This document shows, piece by piece, positions 56,407 through 64,000 of a DNA stretch of 64,000 bases (within the stretch, counting starts at the first letter, position 1; each line of letters starts with the position of its first letter). The notes beneath the pieces are model-generated. The model was not told where the DNA came from. It made no database searches and saw only the letters and a program-made list of their open reading frames with translations. Source of the DNA: Sphingopyxis indica (GTDB taxonomy: Bacteria > Pseudomonadota > Alphaproteobacteria > Sphingomonadales > Sphingomonadaceae); NCBI RefSeq assembly GCF_900188185.1, contig NZ_FZPA01000001.1, positions 124,001 through 188,000 on the forward strand, written 5' to 3'. The position numbers and the translations under genes were made by a program.

Positions 56407-57651
56407 TCAGGGGACGACGCGCCCCTCGTCGCGGCGCGGCATCGGCGCGACGGCGCGCAGCAGCAGCGCCGACAGCGTCAGCCAGCCCGCCGCTGCGAGG
56501 ATCGCCGCGGGCAGCGTCCAGATGTCGGCGAGCGTGCCGAGCAGCCATGCACCGAGCGCCATGCCGCCGAAGGTCACCGCCTGATAGATCGACAGGCAGC
56601 GGCCGAGGATCGCTTCGGGCGAGCGCAATTGCATCGCGACGTTGAGCGTCGTCATCGTGCAGACCCAGCATATGCCCGCGACGAAGGCGGCCGCGACCAC
56701 CGGCGGCAGGCTGCGCGAAAAGGCGATCGTGACGAGCATCGCGGCGAAAACCAGCGACGAGGCGCCGATCAGCGTGTCGCTGCCCCAGCGGTGGCGCGCC
56801 TTGCCGACCCACAGCGCGGCAAAGATCGACCCGGCGCCGAAGCCGGCGAGCGCCAAGCCGAACGTCAGTTCGGTGCCGTGCAGCCGGTCGCGCACGACCG
56901 ACGGCAGCAGCGCCTGGAATCCGGCCGCGCCGAAACCGAAGGCGAAGCCGCGCACGAGCACGCGGCGCACCGGGTTCGACTGGGCGCAGAAGCGGATGCC
57001 GGTCGCGATCGCCGAGAGGATCGGCGAGCGTTTCGGCGGGTTGACCTCCGGACGCCAGCGCAGCAGCACGACGATCAGCGCGACATAGCTCAGCGCATTG
57101 AGCCCGAAGCCGAATGCCGGCCCCGCAAAGGAAATGAGCAGCCCGCCGAGCGCCGGGCCGACGCTGCGCGCGAGATTGAAGGCGATGGTGTTGAGCGCGA
57201 TCGCCTGCGGCAGATGTTCGTGCCCGACCTGCAACCGCACCGAGGCCTGCCACGCCGGGGCATTGAGCGCGGTGCCGCAGCCGACCGCGAGGGTGAAACA
57301 GAGGAGAAGGAAGGGCGTGATCGCGCCCGACCATGTGATGAGCGTGAGCAATGCCGAGACGATCAGCATTCCCGTCTGCGCCGCGAGCATCACGCGGCGG
57401 CGGTCGAAATTGTCGGCGATCGCGCCCGCGAAGACGCCGATCAGCATGATCGGGATCGTCGCGCTCGCCTGAACGAGCGCGATATAAAGGTGCGAGGGCG
57501 TCAGTTCCGTCATCAACCAGGCAGCCCCGACCGCCTGGATCGTCGATCCCATGTTCGACGCGAGGTTCGCGATCCAGATCGCGCGAAATGCAGGGAAACG
57601 GAACGGAGCGAGCGAGGAAGGAGCGGAGGGCTTGACGGGACTCACAGCCAT
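56407..57651 (-). CDS. MFS exporter, EntS-like
   Basis: A 12-helix transporter of about 414 residues in the MFS_3/enterobactin exporter group. Features are FRFPAFRAIWIANLASNMGS, FAGAIADNFDRRRVMLAAQ (the loop 2-3 motif), NAPAWQASVR and NLARSVGPALGGLLI. It probably exports a small molecule or drug. ATG 57651 is preferred over 57681. It is followed 53 bases later by the MaoC-like gene on the same strand and preceded by the tetR gene 52 bases upstream. Confidence 0.87.
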   Translation of the reverse strand: MAVSPVKPSAPSSLAPFRFPAFRAIWIANLASNMGSTIQAVGAAWLMTELTPSHLYIALVQASATIPIMLIGVFAGAIADNFDRRRVMLAAQTGMLIVSALLTLITWSGAITPFLLLCFTLAVGCGTALNAPAWQASVRLQVGHEHLPQAIALNTIAFNLARSVGPALGGLLISFAGPAFGFGLNALSYVALIVVLLRWRPEVNPPKRSPILSAIATGIRFCAQSNPVRRVLVRGFAFGFGAAGFQALLPSVVRDRLHGTELTFGLALAGFGAGSIFAALWVGKARHRWGSDTLIGASSLVFAAMLVTIAFSRSLPPVVAAAFVAGICWVCTMTTLNVAMQLRSPEAILGRCLSIYQAVTFGGMALGAWLLGTLADIWTLPAAILAAAGWLTLSALLLRAVAPMPRRDEGRVVP

Positions 57652-57703
57652 GCGCCTAAACCGGCAATCCCGGTCGGGCAAGCCTGCGTCCTCGGGCGCT
57701 CTT

Positions 57704-58285
57704 TCAACAGCTCAGCGCTGCTTCGAACAGGCAGCGAAACCGGTCTTCGCATTCGGCGCGCTGATCGGGCGAACCGTCGAGCGCATCGACTCGCATGATC
57801 GTGCGCAGCACCCCGATTCCCATCAGGATCGCGAGCAGCATGTTCGCGCGCAGTTCGGCATGTTCGTCGCCGATAATTTCGGCGAGGGGGCCGAGGACGT
57901 CGAGATGGACGAGATCGCGGATGATCTGCCCCGCCTTGGGCGAGGAGGCCGAGCGCAGCATGATGACGAACATTTCCATGCGATGCTGCCGGTGGTCGTC
58001 GCCATCCTCGACGACGAGCTGGGCGAGATAGGCGGGAAGCTCGGCCGCGGTCAGCGGCTCGCGGATGAGCTTTTCTTCCTTGTCGACCGCCACGACCTCG
58101 CGAAACAGCCCTTCCTTGCCGCCGAAATAGCGGCTGATCAGCGCGACATCGACGCCTGCATCGCCCGCAATTTCGCGCAGGCCGACGCTGTCATAGCTTT
58201 CGCGCAGGAAACGCTCGCGCGCCGCCGCCAATATCGCGGCGCGCGTCGCGGCGGCTTCGCGCTTCCTGACCGTGGTTTTCGTCAT
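57704..58285 (-). CDS. TetR-family transcriptional regulator
   Basis: A 193-residue repressor with an N-terminal helix-turn-helix: ATRAAILAAARERFLRESYD, then VGLREIAGDAGVDVALISRY and FGGKEGLFREVV. The ligand-binding C-terminal domain is not assignable. It is divergent from the RND efflux operon. A 14-base palindrome lies between the two starts, so it most likely represses the pump and itself. Confidence 0.93.
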   Translation of the reverse strand: MTKTTVRKREAAATRAAILAAARERFLRESYDSVGLREIAGDAGVDVALISRYFGGKEGLFREVVAVDKEEKLIREPLTAAELPAYLAQLVVEDGDDHRQHRMEMFVIMLRSASSPKAGQIIRDLVHLDVLGPLAEIIGDEHAELRANMLLAILMGIGVLRTIMRVDALDGSPDQRAECEDRFRCLFEAALSC

Positions 58286-58316
58286 GGTCAGGGTCTATCA
58301 TGGCTGAGAAATAAAT

Positions 58317-58330
58317 CAACAACTGTTGAC
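58317..58330. promoter_or_regulatory. Putative TetR operator palindrome
   Basis: TCAACAACTGTTGA is a perfect inverted repeat with 6-base arms and a 2-base centre. It lies 32 bases upstream of the tetR start, in the 149-base divergent promoter with the RND operon. A rightward TTGACT hexamer overlaps its right arm, so binding would block transcription. Confidence 0.6.
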
Positions 58331-58434
58331 TTGCTCGCCAATGCGGATTAGTCGGCGCAAAGGTATCACGCGGCACCTCCCCCCTCCCTCATGCCGCGCG
58401 ATGCCGAACCGCCCGTAAAGAAAAGAAAAAGCCC

Positions 58435-59619
58435 ATGCCCATGCGCCCTCTCCTCGCGCCTTTGCTCGCCCTTTCGATGCTGCTCGCCGCCTGCTCGGGC
58501 GGCGGCGAGGGGCAGGGCGGCCCGCCGCAATTGCCCGTCACCGTGGCGAATCCGCTCGTCAAGCAGGTCACCGAATGGGACGATTATGTGGGGCGATTCG
58601 AAGCGATCCAGAGCGTCGAGGTGCGCCCGCGCGCGTCGGGCTATCTGACGCGCACCCATTTCACCGACGGCCAATATGTGAAGGCGGGGCAATTGCTGTT
58701 CAGCATCGACGCGCGCCCCGCGCAGGCGGCGCTCGATCAGGCGCGCGCGCAATTGGCGAGCGCGCAGGCGACGCTCGCCAATGCGAAGACCGAACTCGCG
58801 CGCTCGACGACGCTCGCCGCGTCGCAGGCGGCGAGCCAGGAAGAGGTCGAACAGCGCCGCGCCGCGCTGCGCACCGCCGAGGCCAATGTCGCGGCGAGCC
58901 GCGCCGCGGTGCGCGCCGCCGAACTCAACGTCGGCTTCACGCGCGTCACGGCGCCGATTTCGGGCCGCGTCTCGCAGCGGCTCGTCGATCCCGGCAATGC
59001 CGTGACCGCCGATCAGACGGTGCTGACGACGATCGTGTCGACCAACCCGCTGCACTTCAGCTTCCAGGGGTCCGAATCGAACCTGCTTGCCTATGAGAAT
59101 CGCGGCGACAAGCTGCTCGGATCGCCGGTGCGCATCCGCCTGCAGGGCGAGGATGATTATCGCTATCAGGGCCGGATCGACTTTGTCGACAATGCGCTCT
59201 CCACCGGATCGGGAACGATCACGGTGCGGGCGCGCGTTCCCAACAGCGACGGCAAGCTGCGTCCCGGCCTGTTCGGCCAGCTCCAGCTCGCCGCCTCGGC
59301 GCCGCACGATGCGGTGATGGTTCCCGACACCGCGATCGTCACCGACGCCGCGCGCCGGCTCGTCTATGTGATTGGCCCCGAAAGCAAGGTGCAGGCGCGC
59401 CCGGTGACGCTCGGCCCGGTGATCGACGGGCTGCGCGTGATCCGTTCGGGGCTGACCGCGAAGGAGCGTGTCGTCGTCGGCGGCATCCAGCGCGCGATGC
59501 CGGGCCAGCCGGCAAAGACGCAGCCGGGGCGCATCACCGCCAGCGGCAAGGTCGTGACCGAAAAGGGCGCGGCGCCCGCCGCCAAGGGCGCCGCCGCGAA
59601 GAAGGCGAGCGCCCAGTGA
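58435..59619 (+). CDS. RND efflux periplasmic adaptor subunit
   Basis: A membrane-fusion lipoprotein of 394 residues (AcrA/MexE-like). The signal ends in LLAACSG, with the lipobox Cys near residue 21. The chain then has the barrel-sandwich half VEVRPRASGYLTRTHFTDGQ, a long coiled-coil hairpin (about 95-165, Ala/Gln/Arg-rich), GFTRVTAPISGRVSQRLVDP and the C-terminal membrane-proximal domain. A Lys/Ala-rich tail ends the chain. It starts ATG 58435 (ATG 58441 also possible). The permease start overlaps its stop by 4 bases. Confidence 0.94.
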   Translation: MPMRPLLAPLLALSMLLAACSGGGEGQGGPPQLPVTVANPLVKQVTEWDDYVGRFEAIQSVEVRPRASGYLTRTHFTDGQYVKAGQLLFSIDARPAQAALDQARAQLASAQATLANAKTELARSTTLAASQAASQEEVEQRRAALRTAEANVAASRAAVRAAELNVGFTRVTAPISGRVSQRLVDPGNAVTADQTVLTTIVSTNPLHFSFQGSESNLLAYENRGDKLLGSPVRIRLQGEDDYRYQGRIDFVDNALSTGSGTITVRARVPNSDGKLRPGLFGQLQLAASAPHDAVMVPDTAIVTDAARRLVYVIGPESKVQARPVTLGPVIDGLRVIRSGLTAKERVVVGGIQRAMPGQPAKTQPGRITASGKVVTEKGAAPAAKGAAAKKASAQ

Positions 59620-62600
59620 AATTCAGCCGCTTCTTCGTCGACCGCCCGATCTTCGCGGCGGTCATCGCGATCTTCATCACGCTGATCGGGGCCTTCGCCT
59701 ATCCGCAGCTGCCGCTGTCGCAATATCCGGAAATTGCGCCGCCGACGATCAGCATCACCGCCTCCTATCCCGGCGCGTCGCCCGACACGATCGCCGAAAC
59801 GGTCGCCTCGACGCTCGAGCAGGAGATCAACGGCGTCGAGAATATGCTCTATCTGCAATCCTCCTCGACGCAGGGGGTGGCGCAGATCACCGTGACCTTC
59901 GAACCGGGCACCGACCTCGATGCCGCACAGGTGCTGGTGCAGAACCGCGTCGCGCTCGCCGAGCCGCGGCTGCCCGAACAGGTGCGCCAGATCGGCGTGC
60001 AGGTGAACAAGCAGGAATCGGGCTTCCTGATGATCGTCGCGCTGACCTCGACCGATCCCGCGATCGACATCGACTATGTTGGCAATTACGCCAATTCGAC
60101 GCTGCGCGACCGGCTGCTTCGCCTCGACGGCGTCGGCGGGGTGCAGATTTTCGGCGGCGGCTTCTATTCGATGCGCGTGTGGATCGACCCCGACAAGGCG
60201 GCAGCGCGCAATCTGACCGCGGGTGAGATCATCGCCGCGCTCGAAACGCAGAATGTCCAGGTTGCGGGCGGCTCGGTCGGCGCGCCGCCCTATGGCAAGG
60301 GCAACCCCGCCTTCGAGCTGCCGCTCGAAGTGCAGGGGCGCCTCGTCTCGCCCGAGCAATTTTCCAATGTCGTGATCAAGACCGACGTTCAGAATGGCGC
60401 GATCACCCGGCTGAAGGACGTCGCGCGCGTCGAGCTCGGCAGCCAGGACTATAGCGTCCGCGGCGTGTTCGACGGCAAGCCCGGCGTCGGCATGGCGGTG
60501 ATCCAGCAGCCCGGCGCGAATGCGCTCGACGCCTCGAATCTCGTGCTCAAGGAGGTCGAGGCGGCGTCGAAGGATTTCCCGCCGGGGCTCGAATATCAGA
60601 TACCCTATAATCCGACCGAATATGTCGCGGCCTCGGTCGAAGCGGTGCAGCACACGCTCGTCGAGGCGCTCGTGCTCGTCGTCCTCGTCGTGATGGTCTT
60701 CCTCCAGACGTGGCGCGCGGCGATCATCCCGATTATCGCGATCCCCGTGTCGCTCGTCGGCACCTTCGCGGTGCAGCTTGCGCTCGGCTTTTCGATCAAC
60801 TCGCTGTCGCTCTTCGCGCTCGTGCTCGCGGTCGGCATCGTCGTCGACGACGCGATCGTCGTGGTCGAGGCGGTCGAAAAGCATATCCGCGAAGGGCTCA
60901 GCCCGCGCGAGGCGGCACATCGGACGATGGACGAGGTGTCGGGCGCGCTGCTCGCGATCGGCCTCGTGCTGATCGCGGTGTTCGTGCCGACCGCTTTCGT
61001 CCCGGGCATCCCCGGCATCTTCTATCAGCAGTTCGCGGTGACCATCGCCGCGGCGACGGTGTTTTCGACGCTGACCTCGCTGACATTGTCGCCCGCGCTC
61101 GCCGCGCTGCTGTTGAAGCCGCACGAGGAGGGGCATCACGCCGAGCCGAAGAATCCGGTGCTGCGCCTCGGCCGCCGCGCCGCGGACAAGTTCAACCAGG
61201 GGTTCGATAGGCTTTCGGATCGCTATGGGCACACGACGGCGAAGCTGGTTCGCAAGACCGGGTTGATGCTGATCATCTATGCGGTGCTGCTCGCCGCGAC
61301 CGGCTGGCGGCTCACCGCGACGCCGACGGGCTTCATTCCCGAGCAGGATCAGGGTTTCCTGATCGGCGTCGTGCAGCTGCCGCCGGGCGCCTCGCTCGAT
61401 CGCACCAGCGAAGTGCTGGCGCGCACGCAAGAGGTCGTTTCGCAGATGGAGGGCATCGACGGCACCGCGTCCTTCGCGGGCCTCGACGGGTCGAGCTTCT
61501 CGACCGCCTCGAACGCCGGCACGATGTTCATTCGCCTCAAGGATTGGGAAGAGCGCGGCAGCAAGCTCAGCGCCACCGCCCTGTCGCAGAAATTGTCGGG
61601 TGCGCTCGCCATGGCGCTGCCCGAGGCCAATGCCTTCGTCATCGCGCCGCCGGCGGTGCAGGGGCTCGGCAACGGCAACGGCTTTATGATGATGATCGAG
61701 GGGCGCAGCGGGCAAAGCTATCACGACCTTGAAAAGGCAACGCAGGCGATGATGGGCGCCGCGGCGCAGAACGACCAGGTGACGCAGGTCTTTTCGCTGT
61801 TCAACACCGGCAGCCCGCGCATCTTTGCCGACGTCGACCGCGACAAGGCGCTGATTTTGGGTGTCGAGCCCAGCCAGGTCTATGCCGCGCTCGGCACCTA
61901 TCTCGCCTCGACCTATGTCAATGATTTCAACTTCCTCGGCCGCACCTTTCGCGTGACCGCGCAGGCCGAACCGACCGCGCGCAGCCGGCTCGAGGATGTC
62001 GGGCGGCTGCAGGTGCGCTCGTCGACGGGGGAGATGGTGCCGCTGTCGTCGGTCGCGACCTTCCGCAACGACAGCGGCCCGACGCGCGTGGTGCGCTACA
62101 ACCTCTTCCCCGCGGTCGAATTGCAGGGGCAGGCGGCGCCCGGCGTGTCGTCGGGCGACGCGCTCACCGCGATGGAAAATATTGCGGCCAAGACGCTGCC
62201 CGACGGCTTCGCCTATGAATGGACCGCGCTCGCCTATCAGCAGAAGGCGGCGGGGAGCAGCGCGGTGCTGATCTTCCTGCTCGCGGTGGTGTTCGTCTTC
62301 CTCGTGCTCGCGGCGCAATATGAATCGGTGCCGCTCCCGCTTGCGGTGATCCTGATCGTGCCGATGTGCATCCTCGCGGCGATGCTCGGGGTCAATCTGC
62401 GCGGGATGGACAATAATATCCTCACGCAGGTCGGCCTCGTCGTTCTCATCGCGCTCGCGGCGAAGAATGCGATCCTGATCGTCGAATTCGCGAAACAGGG
62501 CGAGGAAGAGGAGAAGATGTCGACCATCGAAGCCGCCGTCCATGCTGCGCGCTCGCGCCTGCGCCCGATCCTGATGACCAGCTTCGCCTTCATCTTCGGC

Positions 62601-62813
62601 GTCATCCCGCTCGCCATCGCAACGGGGCCGGGGCAGGAGATGCGCCGGGCGCTCGGAACCGCGGTGTCCTTCGGGATGCTCGGTGTGACGATTTTCGGGC
62701 TGATCTTCACCCCGGTCTTCTACGTCGTGTGCCGCGGACTCGCCGAGCGGGGGAAGAATTGGGTCAAGGATCGCCGCCGCCGGGCGGGCGACGCGCCGGT
62801 GGAGGCGCAGTGA
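59616..62813 (+). CDS. RND efflux pump permease, HAE1 family (AcrB/MexF-like)
   Basis: A 1065-residue inner-membrane pump with 12 helices and two large periplasmic loops. It starts GTG 59616 with KFSRFFVDRPIFAAVIAIFI. Helix 4 carries the proton-relay Asp pair in GIVVDDAIVVVEAVEKH. The FIPEQDQGFL and GNGNGFMMMIEGR segments and the helix 10 region LVVLIALAAKNAILIVEFAK are typical. It probably exports hydrophobic drugs or solvents with the neighbouring adaptor and outer-membrane factor. Overlaps with both neighbours indicate one operon. Confidence 0.96.
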   Translation: MKFSRFFVDRPIFAAVIAIFITLIGAFAYPQLPLSQYPEIAPPTISITASYPGASPDTIAETVASTLEQEINGVENMLYLQSSSTQGVAQITVTFEPGTDLDAAQVLVQNRVALAEPRLPEQVRQIGVQVNKQESGFLMIVALTSTDPAIDIDYVGNYANSTLRDRLLRLDGVGGVQIFGGGFYSMRVWIDPDKAAARNLTAGEIIAALETQNVQVAGGSVGAPPYGKGNPAFELPLEVQGRLVSPEQFSNVVIKTDVQNGAITRLKDVARVELGSQDYSVRGVFDGKPGVGMAVIQQPGANALDASNLVLKEVEAASKDFPPGLEYQIPYNPTEYVAASVEAVQHTLVEALVLVVLVVMVFLQTWRAAIIPIIAIPVSLVGTFAVQLALGFSINSLSLFALVLAVGIVVDDAIVVVEAVEKHIREGLSPREAAHRTMDEVSGALLAIGLVLIAVFVPTAFVPGIPGIFYQQFAVTIAAATVFSTLTSLTLSPALAALLLKPHEEGHHAEPKNPVLRLGRRAADKFNQGFDRLSDRYGHTTAKLVRKTGLMLIIYAVLLAATGWRLTATPTGFIPEQDQGFLIGVVQLPPGASLDRTSEVLARTQEVVSQMEGIDGTASFAGLDGSSFSTASNAGTMFIRLKDWEERGSKLSATALSQKLSGALAMALPEANAFVIAPPAVQGLGNGNGFMMMIEGRSGQSYHDLEKATQAMMGAAAQNDQVTQVFSLFNTGSPRIFADVDRDKALILGVEPSQVYAALGTYLASTYVNDFNFLGRTFRVTAQAEPTARSRLEDVGRLQVRSSTGEMVPLSSVATFRNDSGPTRVVRYNLFPAVELQGQAAPGVSSGDALTAMENIAAKTLPDGFAYEWTALAYQQKAAGSSAVLIFLLAVVFVFLVLAAQYESVPLPLAVILIVPMCILAAMLGVNLRGMDNNILTQVGLVVLIALAAKNAILIVEFAKQGEEEEKMSTIEAAVHAARSRLRPILMTSFAFIFGVIPLAIATGPGQEMRRALGTAVSFGMLGVTIFGLIFTPVFYVVCRGLAERGKNWVKDRRRRAGDAPVEAQ

Positions 62814-64000
62814 TGACCCGCTCGATCCTTCTTGCCGCCAGCGCGCTCACCCTGTCGGCGTGCGCCGTCGGCCCCGCCTATCATTCGCCCGAACCGGCGG
62901 CGCCGTCGCAGGCGCCCTTCCTCGAAGCGGGCAAGTCGCCCGCCTTCACCGGCGACCAGCCTCCGGGCGAATGGTGGAGCCTGTTCGGCGATCCGACACT
63001 CGATGCGCTGGTTCAGCAGGCGCTTGCGGCCAACACCGACCTGCGCGTCGCCGCCGCCAATCTGGCGCAGGCGCGCGCGGTGCTCAAGGAATCGCAGGCC
63101 GGCCGCCTGCCGACGACGAGCGCCGGCGCGAGCGGCGCCTATGCCCGCCAGTCGGGCGCGACCACCGGTATCGGCCCGGTCGAGGGTGAAAGCTATGATG
63201 TCGGGCTCGACGTCGGCTATCAGGTCGACCTGTTCGGCCGCGTCGAAAGCGCGATCCGCGCGAGCCGCGCCGACGCCGACGCGGTGCAGGCGGCGTTCGA
63301 CCTGACCCGCATCACCGTCGCCGCCGAAACGACGCGCGCCTATGCCGATGTCTGCTCGTACAACCGCCAGCTCGCGGTCGCGCAGGAAACGCTGCGCATT
63401 CAGGAACAGACCTTCGACCTGACGCGCCGCCTGTTCGAGGGCGGCCGCGCGACGCGGCTCGACACGGGGCAGGCGGGGGCGCTGCTCGAACAGACGCGGG
63501 CGACCTTGCCGACGCTGACCGCGCAGCGTTCGGCGGCGCTCTACCGGCTCGCGGTGCTCACCGGCAAGCCGCCCGCCGAGGCGCCCGAAGTCGCGTTGCA
63601 ATGCCAGGCGCCGCCCCAGCTCGACCGGCCGATTCCGGTCGGCGACGGCGCGACCCTGCTCGCACGCCGTCCCGACATCCGCCGCGCCGAACGCGAGCTT
63701 GCGGCGGCAGCAGCGCGGGTCAATGTCGCGACCGCCGACCTTTATCCGAGCATCAGCATCGGCGGTTCGATCGGATCGACAGCGACTTCGCTTTCGGGAA
63801 TCGGCGATTCGGACAATTTCCGTTTCTCGATCGGTCCGCTGATCTCTTGGAGCTTTCCCAATATCGCGGTCGCCCGCGCGCGGCTGCGACAGGCCGAGGC
63901 GGGCGCCGACGCGGCGCTCGCGACGTTCGACGGCACCTGGCTTTCGGCGCTGCAGGAAACCGAAAGCGCGCTCGCCAACTATGCCGGCGAGCTCGACCGG
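62813..64000 (+). CDS. RND outer-membrane factor lipoprotein (OprM/NodT-like), partial
   Basis: The outer-membrane channel of the efflux system, cut by the right edge after 396 codons. It starts ATG 62813 inside the permease stop (TGATG); an in-frame GTG lies just before at 62810. The signal MTRSILLAASALTLSAC ends in a lipobox with Cys17, followed by AVGPAYHSP, typical of NodT-family channels. PPGEWWSLFGDPTLDALVQQ, ADVCSYNRQLAVAQETLRIQ and LLARRPDIRRAERELAAAAA are family blocks of the two helical-hairpin repeats. Confidence 0.94.
   Translation, partial: MTRSILLAASALTLSACAVGPAYHSPEPAAPSQAPFLEAGKSPAFTGDQPPGEWWSLFGDPTLDALVQQALAANTDLRVAAANLAQARAVLKESQAGRLPTTSAGASGAYARQSGATTGIGPVEGESYDVGLDVGYQVDLFGRVESAIRASRADADAVQAAFDLTRITVAAETTRAYADVCSYNRQLAVAQETLRIQEQTFDLTRRLFEGGRATRLDTGQAGALLEQTRATLPTLTAQRSAALYRLAVLTGKPPAEAPEVALQCQAPPQLDRPIPVGDGATLLARRPDIRRAERELAAAAARVNVATADLYPSISIGGSIGSTATSLSGIGDSDNFRFSIGPLISWSFPNIAVARARLRQAEAGADAALATFDGTWLSALQETESALANYAGELDR

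Noticed and set aside
56354-57334. The upstream half of a 610-codon frame that continues into the MaoC-like gene
   Set aside because: This part overlaps the MFS gene in another frame on the same strand and is not protein-like. The real gene starts at 56353.
59364-62543. A 1059-codon open frame antisense to the RND pump gene
   Set aside because: It mirrors the pump gene codon by codon, has Arg/His/Asp-rich noise composition and no domain, and arises from high GC3 on the coding strand.

Overview
The window looks like a chromosomal segment from a sphingomonad-type alphaproteobacterium (Sphingopyxis/Sphingomonas-like). This is an inference. It rests on high GC with strong GC3 bias in the right half, a cyoABCD-SURF1 quinol oxidase operon joined to a RegBA-type redox two-component system, a TamAB pair, a TonB-dependent receptor, NodT-family RND efflux, and palindromic repeats of the kind seen in this order. 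No rRNA, tRNA or CRISPR array was seen.

Region 1 (about 1-29.8 kb) is a Wzx/Wzy-dependent exopolysaccharide or capsule locus. Sugar-nucleotide genes include manA/manC (GDP-mannose), gmd/fcl (GDP-fucose), wecB/wecC (UDP-ManNAcA) and a UDP-glucuronate 4-epimerase-like gene. Assembly genes include a membrane initiating sugar transferase, three glycosyltransferases, a flippase, a Wzy-like polymerase, a second O-antigen ligase/polymerase-like protein, a Wza-type export lipoprotein and a Wzc-type tyrosine autokinase. Decoration genes include a hexapeptide acetyltransferase and an OafA-type acyltransferase with an SGNH domain. Three proteins are poorly understood: a Tat-exported beta-helix protein, a methyltransferase-like protein and a repeat-like membrane-anchored protein. 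Parts of this block are clearly richer in AT than the rest.

Region 2 (29.8-41.3 kb) is GC-rich and core-like: selO, ugd, tamA, tamB, a tiny lipoprotein, a yybP-ykoY (manganese) riboswitch in front of a GDT1-family transporter, and a convergent galE.

Region 3 (41.4-48.4 kb) is the operon cyoA-cyoB-cyoC-cyoD-surf1-regB-regA, read leftwards with overlapping start and stop codons. A perfect FNR/FixK box lies in its divergent promoter. An MFS transporter is read the other way.

Region 4 (49.7-54.7 kb) holds a TonB-dependent receptor and a YdeP-type molybdopterin oxidoreductase. They are flanked by two identical 162-bp palindromic MITE-like elements, each inserted into the stop codon of the preceding gene and each followed by a second palindromic repeat. 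Then come fdhD, a MaoC/FAS1-like dehydratase and an MFS transporter.

Region 5 (57.7-64 kb) is a TetR regulator divergent from an RND efflux operon (adaptor, pump, outer-membrane factor) that runs off the right edge.
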